This document shows, one piece after another, positions 1-6,031 of a DNA stretch of 7,665 bases. Below the pieces are notes generated by a model. That model was given only the letters and a program-made list of their open reading frames with translations, ran no database searches and was not told the origin of the DNA. The stretch is taken from positions 1 to 7,665 of the forward strand of contig JAGATO010000123.1 in the NCBI GenBank assembly GCA_017621195.1. Reading direction: 5' to 3'. The stretch is from Bacillota bacterium. Its GTDB lineage: Bacteria; Bacillota; Clostridia; Peptostreptococcales; Anaerovoracaceae. Each line of letters opens with the position of its first letter. The stretch's first letter is position 1. The position numbers and the translations under genes were made by a program.

Positions 1-2069
1 AGTCCCAAACTGCGGCGGATTTCACCGCGCAGAGCCACCATATCCTCATTCTGCCAGAAGAACCGCAGCTTTTCCTCCGCCACCGTACTTCCCTGAGGCT
101 CGCCGCCCAGTACGAACAGCGCAAAGGTTTCCGCAATGTCCTCGTGGAAGTAATTTGCCCCGTAGCGGCTCACGTAAGCTGTGGGATCCCCGTCGTAATT
201 TCCAACGATACCGGAATTTCCGCCCGCTGCCCAGAACCGGTCATAAAATGCCTTCCGGAACGAACCCGGAACGAATCCCTTCGGATCGTGGGTATCCGTT
301 CCCACGGAAAGGTCCACCTGAGTTTCATCCTCCAGAAGCACGTGGCCGTATTCGTGCAGAATGGTGTACGTCAGCTTGCTCCAATCCCGCGGGATTCCGT
401 TTTCATCGTAGACATCGTAATAATCGATGTGGATGGAAAAACCGGTATTGTCCGACGAGCCGTCGTCCCTCTGCAGCGGCGCCGTATAGGCTAAAATGTT
501 GCTATACCCGTCGGTGAACAGCTGAAATTCCCGGATCTTCTTCCGATTCTCTTCCGGAATCATCCGGCAGAGCAGCTCCCATACCCGGCGGTCCTGTTCC
601 GAAGCGATGACGGTCTGACCGTCGATCACCTCGTATTCGGAACGGACATTGGACACGCCCACCGAATAGCGGCTCACCGTCACCTTGCACGGATACGTTC
701 CCTCAAATGAAATGTATTTACTGTAGATTTCATCGGCCCAGCCTTCCAAAATCGTTCCGCTGAGCCTCGTCTGTGCGCTGTCGGGCTCTCCGTACATCTG
801 CCGAATCAGCTGTCGCACCTGCTCAGCCGTGTAGCCTGTCTCCTCCGGCCGGATTTCGATGTGAGACAGATAGCCGTTGCGATAGACGTAATACGTATTC
901 ATCGGCGTTTCGCCGTCGAACCAACGCATGGAGTACCGATACGTCTCGTACACGTCCTTCCAGCCGTCGCCTCCGATCTCCTGCCGGTCCGTCAGCGTTC
1001 CCGCCGCTCCGATATATGCCTCGCTTTCCCGCAGGGACGTACTGAAGTGAATCACGTTTTGTCTCGTCTGTCGGAAAGTGTAGCCGTCTGCCTGCTGTCG
1101 CGCCGTCTCACGATAGCTTCCCGTCCTGGCGGAGGCCACCTTCTTTGCAGCGGAGGCCACCGCATTCGCCGCGGCGGCAACGGCCCGAACATCGATCTGG
1201 TCCGCCGTATCCGCCACGCTGTGATACAGATAGCCGCGTCCCTCCTGCATCACCAGCACCGCAGGGACCTCCGCCAGCTGAAACGATGCGTGATCGCTGG
1301 CAGTCTCCGCCTTCAGCGAAGCCTCCGGGCACTGCGCCTGAATGGCGTCGCTGAGCCAGTTTGCCTCTCCGTCCATGGTGCAGACGCACAGACCGTCGCT
1401 GCCCAGTCCACCCAGCATATCCATCTGAATGTCGCCGATCATCCGGCTTCGTTCCGCTTCCGTCAGGGAAGCCGTGTAAAACCGCGATCCGTTTTTTCCG
1501 TTTTCTTCATCGGTGAAGCTGATGAAGCGCAGCTCCGTATCCGTAGGAACGTCCTTCATGGCCTCGGCCATGGCAAGCAAAGCAGCCACGCCGGAGCCGT
1601 TGTCGTTGGCGCCGTAGGCCGAAGGAACGCTGTCGTGGTGCGCCGAGAGAACGAGAATGTCCGCATTCCGTGCCCGGTTTCCTCCCAAAGCTGCCGGTTT
1701 CACCGCGATCACGTTTGTCCCCGTCCGTCCGCTATCATCGGTATATTTTTGCATCGTCACATCGTAACCCATGGCAACGAAGCGGCTGCGCAGATATTCG
1801 GCGGTCTCCTGCTCTCCCGCGGAACCGACGGGGCGCTGGACCACAGCCAAAGTCTTCAGATTCTGGCGGATCGATATAACCGCAGCTTCGCCCTTCAATC
1901 GGTCCCAAAGGCCGGATGTCATCCATTCCATCGTCCGTCCCGCAGGATCGATACCCTCTCTGCAGGCGGGCGGCATCAGCCGCTGTGCCGGGGCGGATCC
2001 TCCCCAGGCCGGAGCAGCGGACAGAAACAGCAATGATACCGCGAACAGGAACGCTGTGATTTTTTTCAT
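1..2069 (-). CDS. Secreted M28-family zinc peptidase fused to a second HEYGH metalloprotease-like region (C-terminus off the window)
   Basis: The frame stays open for 689 codons from ATG at 2069 to the left edge with no stop, so the 3' end is missing. The ATG follows GAGGTG with a 7-base spacer. Residues 1-24 form a signal peptide (MKK, hydrophobic core, cut near AWG), so the protein is exported. Residues about 65-310 are an M28 aminopeptidase-type domain with all the expected metal and catalytic positions: SAHHDS (H144, D146), GANDNGSG (D156), TDEEN (E188 probable base, E189 ligand), QMDMLG (D217) and YLYHSVADT (H283). Residues 320-500 match nothing I recognise. From about 545 there is LHEYGH (H572, E573, H576), then HEDIAETFALFV at 642-653, which could give the third zinc ligand as in gluzincins. 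The M28 call is firm and should mean release of amino acids or short peptides outside the membrane. Activity of the second site is inferred. The two domains make this larger than a usual M28 enzyme. Confidence 0.88.
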   Translation of the reverse strand, partial: MKKITAFLFAVSLLFLSAAPAWGGSAPAQRLMPPACREGIDPAGRTMEWMTSGLWDRLKGEAAVISIRQNLKTLAVVQRPVGSAGEQETAEYLRSRFVAMGYDVTMQKYTDDSGRTGTNVIAVKPAALGGNRARNADILVLSAHHDSVPSAYGANDNGSGVAALLAMAEAMKDVPTDTELRFISFTDEENGKNGSRFYTASLTEAERSRMIGDIQMDMLGGLGSDGLCVCTMDGEANWLSDAIQAQCPEASLKAETASDHASFQLAEVPAVLVMQEGRGYLYHSVADTADQIDVRAVAAAANAVASAAKKVASARTGSYRETARQQADGYTFRQTRQNVIHFSTSLRESEAYIGAAGTLTDRQEIGGDGWKDVYETYRYSMRWFDGETPMNTYYVYRNGYLSHIEIRPEETGYTAEQVRQLIRQMYGEPDSAQTRLSGTILEGWADEIYSKYISFEGTYPCKVTVSRYSVGVSNVRSEYEVIDGQTVIASEQDRRVWELLCRMIPEENRKKIREFQLFTDGYSNILAYTAPLQRDDGSSDNTGFSIHIDYYDVYDENGIPRDWSKLTYTILHEYGHVLLEDETQVDLSVGTDTHDPKGFVPGSFRKAFYDRFWAAGGNSGIVGNYDGDPTAYVSRYGANYFHEDIAETFALFVLGGEPQGSTVAEEKLRFFWQNEDMVALRGEIRRSLG

Positions 2070-2100
2070 CGCTCTTCACCTCAAATCAATGTATAAGTTA

Positions 2101-2120
2101 AAAAACAGACCGGTCGTTTT
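2101..2120. promoter_or_regulatory. Candidate TetR-type operator dyad (GACCGGTC core)
   Basis: An 8-base perfect palindrome GACCGGTC at 2108-2115 is flanked by AAAACA on the left and GTTTT on the right, giving an AT-flanked dyad of nearly 20 bases. It lies 40 bases upstream of the M28 gene start and upstream of the TetR-like remnant. Palindromes built on GACC/GGTC are known operators of some Firmicutes TetR proteins such as LmrA/YxaF. That this one is bound, and by what, is inference. Confidence 0.35.
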
Positions 2121-2149
2121 GTTTTTATCCTCTGCTATCATATCAAAAA

Positions 2150-2335
2150 CAGACCCTGGCCGAAGGAACAGAACTGGAGGATGCCCTCTGGCAACTCCAT
2201 CTGTTCGGAGATTTCGTCAGTGTCTGTTTGAAGGATTCCGTCCGCGTTCCGGGCCGAGACGATAGCCAGGAGTACGACCGGCTCTGTCAGAGAATGCTCC
2301 ACACCATGCTCTACGGACTCATCGTCCGGGATTAA
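2150..2335 (+). pseudogene. 5'-truncated gene remnant, possibly the C-terminal end of a TetR-family regulator
   Basis: A plus-strand frame ends at TAA 2333-2335 and reads like a real protein end of about 61 residues: TLAEGTELEDALWQLH, then FGDFVSVCLKDSV, then RMLHTMLYGLIVRD. Codon third positions are GC-rich as in the neighbouring genes, unlike the AT-rich spacer before it. The frame runs back to a stop at 2099-2101 but there is no ATG before 2294 and no ribosome binding site, so the front of the gene, including any DNA-binding domain, is absent. The amphipathic Leu/Met-rich helices resemble TetR ligand-binding C-termini, and the GACCGGTC dyad just upstream fits an autoregulated TetR gene, but this family call is tentative. 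It converges with the transporter gene and overlaps its tail by 17 bases. Confidence 0.5.
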
Positions 2336-3089
2336 GCCGCGTCGCCGCGTCTGCTTTGGCATCCACTTTGGCGTACACGAAAATTCCGGCGATGATGATC
2401 ACAAAGCCGATGCAGACCATCAGGCTGGGATATTCGTGAAGAAACAGCGCCACCCAGGTGGGTCCCAGAATCATTTCCCACAGGGCGATGACCGCCGCCT
2501 TCTGTGGAGTAGTCCGGCTGACGCCGGTGTTGTAAAACGCGTAACCCAGTCCCACCTGAACCACGCCCAAAATCAGAATGATGATCCATTCCATCCGCCC
2601 GAAGGTCAGAACGTCGGTGACCTTCGGCGACAGAAAGAGAAGGACGAAGGCCCCGGTAAACAGGTTGGCCAGCGCCGTCAACCCCAAAGGATTGTCTCCC
2701 GCTGTTTTTTTCACGCCCACCGAGATCATCAGGACCGGTACCATTCGCTTTCGATCCAGGTGTTTCGCCATCAGCGTGTTGACCAAAAACAGCCAGACGA
2801 TGCTGGCGTACTGCATTCCCACGGCGATGGCTGCCGACGTTTTCCGCAGGGCTAAAACGATGCCCACGGACAGGCCGCAGTAAGCCGCCAGATAGATCAG
2901 AATCCAGGGGGACCAGTTCAGTTTTTTGGGCCGCAGAAACGGTAGCAGAAACAGTCCTGCAATGGTCGCCCGGCACGCCGACGTCAACAGTGCGTCCACC
3001 TGAATGAATTTCACCAGCGGAGCGTTCAGACTCCAGAAAAAGGCTCCTAAAAACACCAGCATTCCGCAGGAAATCGCACTTTTCTTCAT
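2319..3089 (-). CDS. EamA/DMT-family membrane transporter, probably with an internal deletion
   Basis: This 256-residue, strongly hydrophobic protein is of the drug/metabolite transporter superfamily. Start ATG 3089 has GAGGGA six bases upstream. Hydrophobic segments lie near residues 7-26, 33-53, 61-81, 85-108, 137-154, 166-186, 195-217 and 221-241. Family hallmarks are the opening GAFFWSLNAPLVKF, the helix-4 stretch AIAVGMQYASIVWLFL, and its second-half counterpart TPQKAAVIALWEMILGPTW. Family members are usually about 290-300 residues with ten helices in two repeats. Here residue 126 (end of VLMISVGV, the start of helix 5) runs straight into KKTAGDNPLGLTALAN, which normally follows helix 6. 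Roughly 35-40 residues therefore seem to be missing in frame, and function may be lost. The substrate is unknown; related proteins export metabolites or drugs. The gene stands alone with its own promoter. Confidence 0.82.
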   Translation of the reverse strand: MKKSAISCGMLVFLGAFFWSLNAPLVKFIQVDALLTSACRATIAGLFLLPFLRPKKLNWSPWILIYLAAYCGLSVGIVLALRKTSAAIAVGMQYASIVWLFLVNTLMAKHLDRKRMVPVLMISVGVKKTAGDNPLGLTALANLFTGAFVLLFLSPKVTDVLTFGRMEWIIILILGVVQVGLGYAFYNTGVSRTTPQKAAVIALWEMILGPTWVALFLHEYPSLMVCIGFVIIIAGIFVYAKVDAKADAATRLNPGR

Positions 3090-3139
3090 TGTTCTTCCCT
3101 CGTTGTTCTTCTATCGTTTTTATTTCGACAAACATACAC

Positions 3140-3168
3140 AATATCTCATACTCCGACCTGTTTGTCAA
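3140..3168 (-). promoter_or_regulatory. Sigma-A-type promoter for the EamA transporter
   Basis: On the minus strand TTGACA (3168-3163) and GATATT (3145-3140) are separated by exactly 17 bases. The -35 box is a perfect match and the -10 box a good one. Transcription would start near 3133, giving a leader of about 45 bases before the ATG at 3089. Confidence 0.7.
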
Positions 3169-3221
3169 CGGCATCACGGAAAGAAAACCGCATCTTTTCC
3201 ATCCGTTGATCCTTCGCACGG

Positions 3222-3250
3222 TAGACAAATCCCCTGATTTTTGGTAACAT
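3222..3250 (+). promoter_or_regulatory. Probable sigma-A-type promoter for murI
   Basis: TAGACA (3222-3227) and TAACAT (3245-3250) lie on the plus strand with a 17-base spacer. Both boxes are moderate matches. Initiation near 3257 would give murI a 5' leader of about 110 bases, which contains the foldable region at 3275-3354. Confidence 0.45.
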
Positions 3251-3274
3251 ATATCATGCCGTTTTCGCATGGAT

Positions 3275-3354
3275 GTTTCACCGGCCTGCATCCACCACTG
3301 AGACTGTAACCGGGATCGCCACCGGAACTGCGAACCCACGAAACCGGTAGAAAC
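3275..3354 (+). promoter_or_regulatory. Candidate structured 5' leader of murI
   Basis: GTTTCACCGG (3275-3284) can pair with CCGGTAGAAAC (3344-3354), forming ten base pairs with a single bulged A. The helix encloses 59 bases and its 3' arm ends directly beside the GAGGAG ribosome binding site (3355-3360). A competing hairpin, GGATG (3271-3275) with CATCC (3289-3293), uses part of the same 5' arm, so two exclusive folds are possible. There is no U-run after the helix, so any control would act on translation rather than termination. I could not assign it to a known riboswitch class. Confidence 0.35.
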
Positions 3355-3366
3355 GAGGAGAAGACT

Positions 3367-4182
3367 ATGGATAACAGACCCATCGGGTTTTTCGATTCCG
3401 GTTTGGGCGGTCTGACCTGCATCGCACCGCTGATGCGTTCCCTGCCCAACGAGCGGATCATATATTTTGGAGACACGGCCCGAACGCCCTACGGCTCCAA
3501 AAGCCCGGATACCATCCGTGGCTTTGCCCGCCAGATCGCGGCCTTTCTCATTCAGCAGGACGTGAAGATGATCGTCATCGCCTGCAACACCGTAACCGCC
3601 ACGTGTCTGCGGGACTTGCAGCAGCGGTTCCCTCAGCTTCCCATCATGGTCGTGATCCAGCCTGCGGCAAACAAAATCTGCGCCATCTGCGATGAGAAGA
3701 GCAGCATCGGGATCATCGGAACCAAGGTCACCATCAAGAGCAAATGTTACGAGGCGTTGATCCACCAGAAGCGGCCGGAGCTGCAGATCCACTCCACGGC
3801 CTGTCCCGCCTTCGTTCCGCTGATCGAGGAAGGGATCATCGAAAATGAGATCATGGACCTGACCATCCGTCACTACATGGACAATTTCATCCGGTATTAT
3901 AAGATCGATACTCTGGTGTTGGGCTGTACCCACTACCCCCTGATTCTGGATAACCTGAAGCGAATCTACCCCAGTCTCCGGATCGTCAATCCTTCCGAAG
4001 AAGTGGTGTACCGAATTCATCAGGTACTGGAACACGAGCAGCTGCTGGCCGACCGACCCGTTGGCGACCACACGTTCTACGCCAGCGACCTGTCGGAGAA
4101 CTTCGTCAACATGATCAACCGCATCTTCGAGCTGACCGAGTTCCGGGTGGCTTTCAAGAATTTCGACCTGACCACCACGTAA
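3367..4182 (+). CDS. murI: Glutamate racemase
   Basis: This 271-residue protein of normal length is a cofactor-independent racemase that converts L-glutamate to the D-glutamate needed for the peptidoglycan stem peptide; it acts in the cytoplasm. The N-terminal signature IGFFDSGLGG holds D10, the first catalytic cysteine is C73 in ACNTVTA, and the second is C187 in GCTHYPL next to H189. YFGDTARTPYG (33-43) is the usual substrate-pocket segment. The start is fixed by GAGGAG six bases before the ATG and by the FDSGLGG motif beginning at residue 9. The stretch VIQPAANK (96-103) has Gln-Pro-Ala-Ala where many homologues have Glu-Pro-Gly-Ala, a mild variation. It appears to be a single gene with its own promoter and a foldable leader. 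All catalytic residues are present, so it should be active. Confidence 0.96.
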   Translation: MDNRPIGFFDSGLGGLTCIAPLMRSLPNERIIYFGDTARTPYGSKSPDTIRGFARQIAAFLIQQDVKMIVIACNTVTATCLRDLQQRFPQLPIMVVIQPAANKICAICDEKSSIGIIGTKVTIKSKCYEALIHQKRPELQIHSTACPAFVPLIEEGIIENEIMDLTIRHYMDNFIRYYKIDTLVLGCTHYPLILDNLKRIYPSLRIVNPSEEVVYRIHQVLEHEQLLADRPVGDHTFYASDLSENFVNMINRIFELTEFRVAFKNFDLTTT

Positions 4183-4189
4183 CCGCAGC

Positions 4190-4202
4190 CGTTGCAGCAA
4201 CG
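4190..4202. repeat. Short perfect dyad downstream of murI
   Basis: CGTTGC and GCAACG are separated by one base (A at 4196). The spacing is too tight for an RNA hairpin at full stem length, so if it matters it is more likely a DNA-binding dyad. It overlaps a weak possible promoter (TTGCAG 4192-4197, 17-base spacer, TATCCG 4215-4220) for the next gene. Either could be chance. Confidence 0.25.
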
Positions 4203-4236
4203 CATTTGCCGCAATATCCGACGCAACGCTTTACAG

Positions 4237-4266
4237 AAAAAAACGGTGCTTCCCCGGGAAGCACCG
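4237..4266 (-). terminator. Intrinsic terminator reading on the minus strand, toward murI
   Basis: CGGTGCTTCC (4244-4253) pairs perfectly with GGAAGCACCG (4257-4266) across a CCG loop. Seven A residues (4237-4243) precede it on the plus strand, so the U-run follows the hairpin only in minus-strand RNA. No minus-strand gene lies upstream of it for over 780 bases, so it would stop antisense transcription before it enters murI. In plus-strand RNA the same hairpin may protect the murI 3' end or sit in the next gene's leader. Confidence 0.6.
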
Positions 4267-4300
4267 CCAATGTCATACACAGTATTGAGAGGGAATCACT

Positions 4301-4987
4301 ATGGAATACGAAGAATTACTGGACCTCCTGGATATGGAGTCCCCTGAAGACTTTGAATACTTCGACCACCTGGCCGACCTGATGGAGCTGGAAGAGGAAG
4401 TGGACTACGACGGCTTCTTCCAGATCTTGTCCAAGGTTACGAAGGATACCATGCAGGAGCTCCTGCGCAACTATTTCACCGATATCATGGAACACATGCC
4501 CGATTCCACCGTGGAGATCCACACGCTGATGGAAGAGATTCGTCAATGCCTCACCGGCCTGTCCCGGGAGATGGAATCCGAAGAGGGACGGCGCGCCTTC
4601 ATCGACGAGCTGTATCGATTCCGCAACTGGTACGCCTTGGAAGGGGAAGTGGTGGTCAAGGACGTGTCCACCGGCAAACGCTCCCGCGTTTCCGTCAGCG
4701 AAGCCCTGGCCATGTCCCGGTTGGAGGCTCTGGGCGGCGAGACCTACGACTACGACTTCGAAGACTGCTTAAACTACGAACCGGAGGAATACAGCATGAC
4801 CATCAACGAAGCCATGTCCGCTGCCTACGGCGACGAGATTCCTGCGGAAAGCCACCACCATCACCACCACGATGACGGCTGTGACTGCGGCCACGATCAC
4901 GACCACGACCGTCAGCAGGAGCTGATCGACGGACTGGTCGATCTGGACAATCCTATGATGGACGACGATACTTCCTATCTCGAATAA
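4301..4987 (+). CDS. Acidic protein of unknown function with a natural His6 and His/Asp/Cys-rich metal-binding tail
   Basis: I do not recognise the family. The protein has 228 residues, with GAGAGGGA six bases before the ATG, no signal peptide and no membrane segment, so it should be cytoplasmic. It is very rich in Glu and Asp throughout. Residues 1-110 look helical (Leu/Met/Glu patterns, one FRNWYALEG segment at 107-115), and 115-135 (EGEVVVKDVSTGKRSRVSV) looks like a short beta region. Residues 185-190 are six consecutive histidines, followed by DDGCDCGHDHDHD (C194, C196, H198, H200, H202). Such clusters bind nickel, zinc or cobalt in SlyD, HypB and similar proteins, so metal storage or delivery is a reasonable inference for this tail. 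The C-terminus returns to an acidic, Leu-containing helix. No metal-enzyme gene lies beside it in the window. It is terminated by the strong hairpin at 5001. Confidence 0.85.
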   Translation: MEYEELLDLLDMESPEDFEYFDHLADLMELEEEVDYDGFFQILSKVTKDTMQELLRNYFTDIMEHMPDSTVEIHTLMEEIRQCLTGLSREMESEEGRRAFIDELYRFRNWYALEGEVVVKDVSTGKRSRVSVSEALAMSRLEALGGETYDYDFEDCLNYEPEEYSMTINEAMSAAYGDEIPAESHHHHHHDDGCDCGHDHDHDRQQELIDGLVDLDNPMMDDDTSYLE

Positions 4988-5000
4988 CGCCCCATATGAC

Positions 5001-5038
5001 CGGCGCGCATCGTTTTATCCCCGATGCGCGCCGTTTTT
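5001..5038 (+). terminator. Rho-independent terminator of the His-rich protein gene
   Basis: A 12-base-pair perfect stem (CGGCGCGCATCG, 5001-5012, with CGATGCGCGCCG, 5022-5033) closes a 9-base loop and is followed by five T residues. It starts 14 bases after the stop codon. The facing acetyltransferase gene ends at 5048. Confidence 0.93.
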
Positions 5039-5047
5039 CTTCAGGTT

Positions 5048-5682
5048 CTATTCCCCTTTCCGCTCGTTCTCCTTTGCGTATAGCTCATTGTATTCTTCCC
5101 GCAGCATGGACATGAGGTGAACGTCGTGCAAAATGCCGTTTTTGCGGCAGTTTTTCCGCAGAACGCCCTCGTAGCGAAAACCAAGGGACAGGTACAGATA
5201 GCTGGCCGGATTTCCTGTATAGTGGTCCAGATACAGCCGTTCCAGTCCCCACTGGTCGAAACAGAGCTCCATGACGGCCAACATGGCCTGTTTTCCCAGA
5301 CCCCGTCCCCGCAGCTCCGTATCCGCGATGTAGATGCGCCACAGCTCGGCCTTCCATCCTTCCTCGATGTCCGCCATGACGATGCGGCCGATGGGTTTTT
5401 CCTGTTCTCCGCCGGGTTGGCCTTCGGAACGCGAAGGCTGATCTTCGGGACATTCGGCTCGGCCTTTCAGGCAGATAGTAAACTGAGCCGCCTTAGGGTT
5501 TTCCTCATCGGCGATGTATTTTCTCGTCACCTCTTCCATGGTCTGACCGTCCCCGATGCTGAAAAATTCCGTCACCGCCGGATCCCGTTCCACCGGTCAA
5601 ACAGAACGAGATCGTCCCAACGAGAGGGACGGATCACCAGATCTTTTGTTTCTAATGTTGTTTCTAACGTCGCTGTTTTCAT
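5048..5682 (-). pseudogene. GNAT-family N-acetyltransferase split by a one-base frameshift
   Basis: The gene reads in two frames. ATG at 5682 opens 36 codons ending at TGA 5574-5572, beginning MKTATLETTLETKDLVIRPS, the typical GNAT N-terminus. The rest of the domain lies in the -1 frame and can be opened only by a GTG at 5593 that lacks a ribosome binding site and sits six bases after an in-frame TGA. Adding one G near 5590 joins ...LVLFDRW to ERDPAVTEFF... and gives about 211 residues. The downstream part has the acetyl-CoA loop RGRGLGKQA (95-103 counted from the GTG) and the helix-strand end NPASYLYLSLGFRYEG, as in RimJ/RimL-like or small-molecule acetyltransferases. A Pro/Gly/Glu-rich insert (about 45-66) separates two strands. 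The acceptor is unknown. If the shift is real, the product would be inactive; a base-call error is equally possible. Confidence 0.8.
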
Positions 5683-5707
5683 ATTCTCACACCACTTCTC
5701 GCCATAT

Positions 5708-5732
5708 AAAAAAAGATCGGACGCATCCGATC
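5708..5732 (-). terminator. Minus-strand terminator-like hairpin upstream of the acetyltransferase
   Basis: GATCGGA (5715-5721) pairs with TCCGATC (5726-5732) across a four-base loop, and seven A residues (5708-5714) become a U-run in minus-strand RNA. It ends only 25 bases before the ATG at 5682. It could insulate the acetyltransferase from htpG transcription or act as an attenuator within its leader; no antiterminator fold is obvious. Confidence 0.65.
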
Positions 5733-5877
5733 ACCCTCAAGTACGCTCCGCAGATACATACCATAATTTACATTTATACTCTACCATGAATTCAGTTACA
5801 CTACAAGAAGTATTTACCCGAACATAATTTCTTACGGTAGCGATGCTTCTTATGGCAACGATCTGGCAGCAGGCATC

Positions 5878-5911
5878 GGAACCTCAAATCAAGCTTACGG
5901 TTCCCTTTTTT
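5878..5911 (+). terminator. Weak plus-strand terminator-like hairpin
   Basis: GGAACC (5878-5883) and GGTTCC (5899-5904) pair around a 15-base loop and are followed by C and six T residues (5906-5911). The stem is short. No intact plus-strand gene precedes it, so it may be the leftover end of a lost gene or chance. Confidence 0.35.
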
Positions 5912-5994
5912 CAGATGTTTTCAGATTATCGTATATTCGAGAAACGCGCGCACGGAAAAACCACACGATAAACGTACAGGGTCAGTGCGGCAAA

Positions 5995-6031
5995 GCAAAG
6001 GGCCCGGTGCGCTATGTACCGGGCCCTTTGC
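5995..6031 (-). terminator. Strong hairpin terminator downstream of htpG
   Basis: A perfect 14-base-pair stem (GCAAAGGGCCCGGT, 5995-6008, with ACCGGGCCCTTTGC, 6018-6031) closes a 9-base loop. On the minus strand it lies about 70 bases after the htpG stop and is followed by a short TTTG run rather than a long U-run. It most likely ends htpG transcription and, being symmetrical, could work both ways. Confidence 0.75.

Noticed and set aside
861..2036. A 391-codon plus-strand open frame opposite the M28 gene
   Set aside because: The translation is Arg/Ser/His-rich without motifs, and the minus strand carries a well-conserved M28 domain over the same bases.
3271..3354. Similarity of the murI leader to a cobalamin riboswitch (CCACTG, ACTGTAAC, GGGATCGCC)
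   Set aside because: The fragments are in a jumbled order, the full B12 box is absent, and the region is less than half the usual length. The minus strand was also compared with FMN and THF riboswitches without a match.
2332..4200. A 622-codon minus-strand open frame crossing the transporter and murI
   Set aside because: It runs antisense to murI and in another frame of the transporter, its translation is rich in His, Asp, Arg and Gln with no domain, and both overlapped genes are clearly real. It is an antisense shadow of GC-biased codons.
4853..4870. The His6 run as an engineered affinity tag from a vector
   Set aside because: It is internal, lies within a natural acidic His/Asp/Cys region, and is followed by further native-looking protein and a native terminator, with no vector sequence around it.
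5572..5600. Programmed -1 frameshifting in the acetyltransferase
   Set aside because: The shift site has no X-XXY-YYZ slippery sequence and no obvious stimulatory hairpin; a simple missing G explains it better.
5556..5827. Plus-strand open frames opposite the acetyltransferase N-terminus
   Set aside because: No ribosome binding site and no recognisable protein; the GNAT N-terminus on the other strand explains the coding signal.
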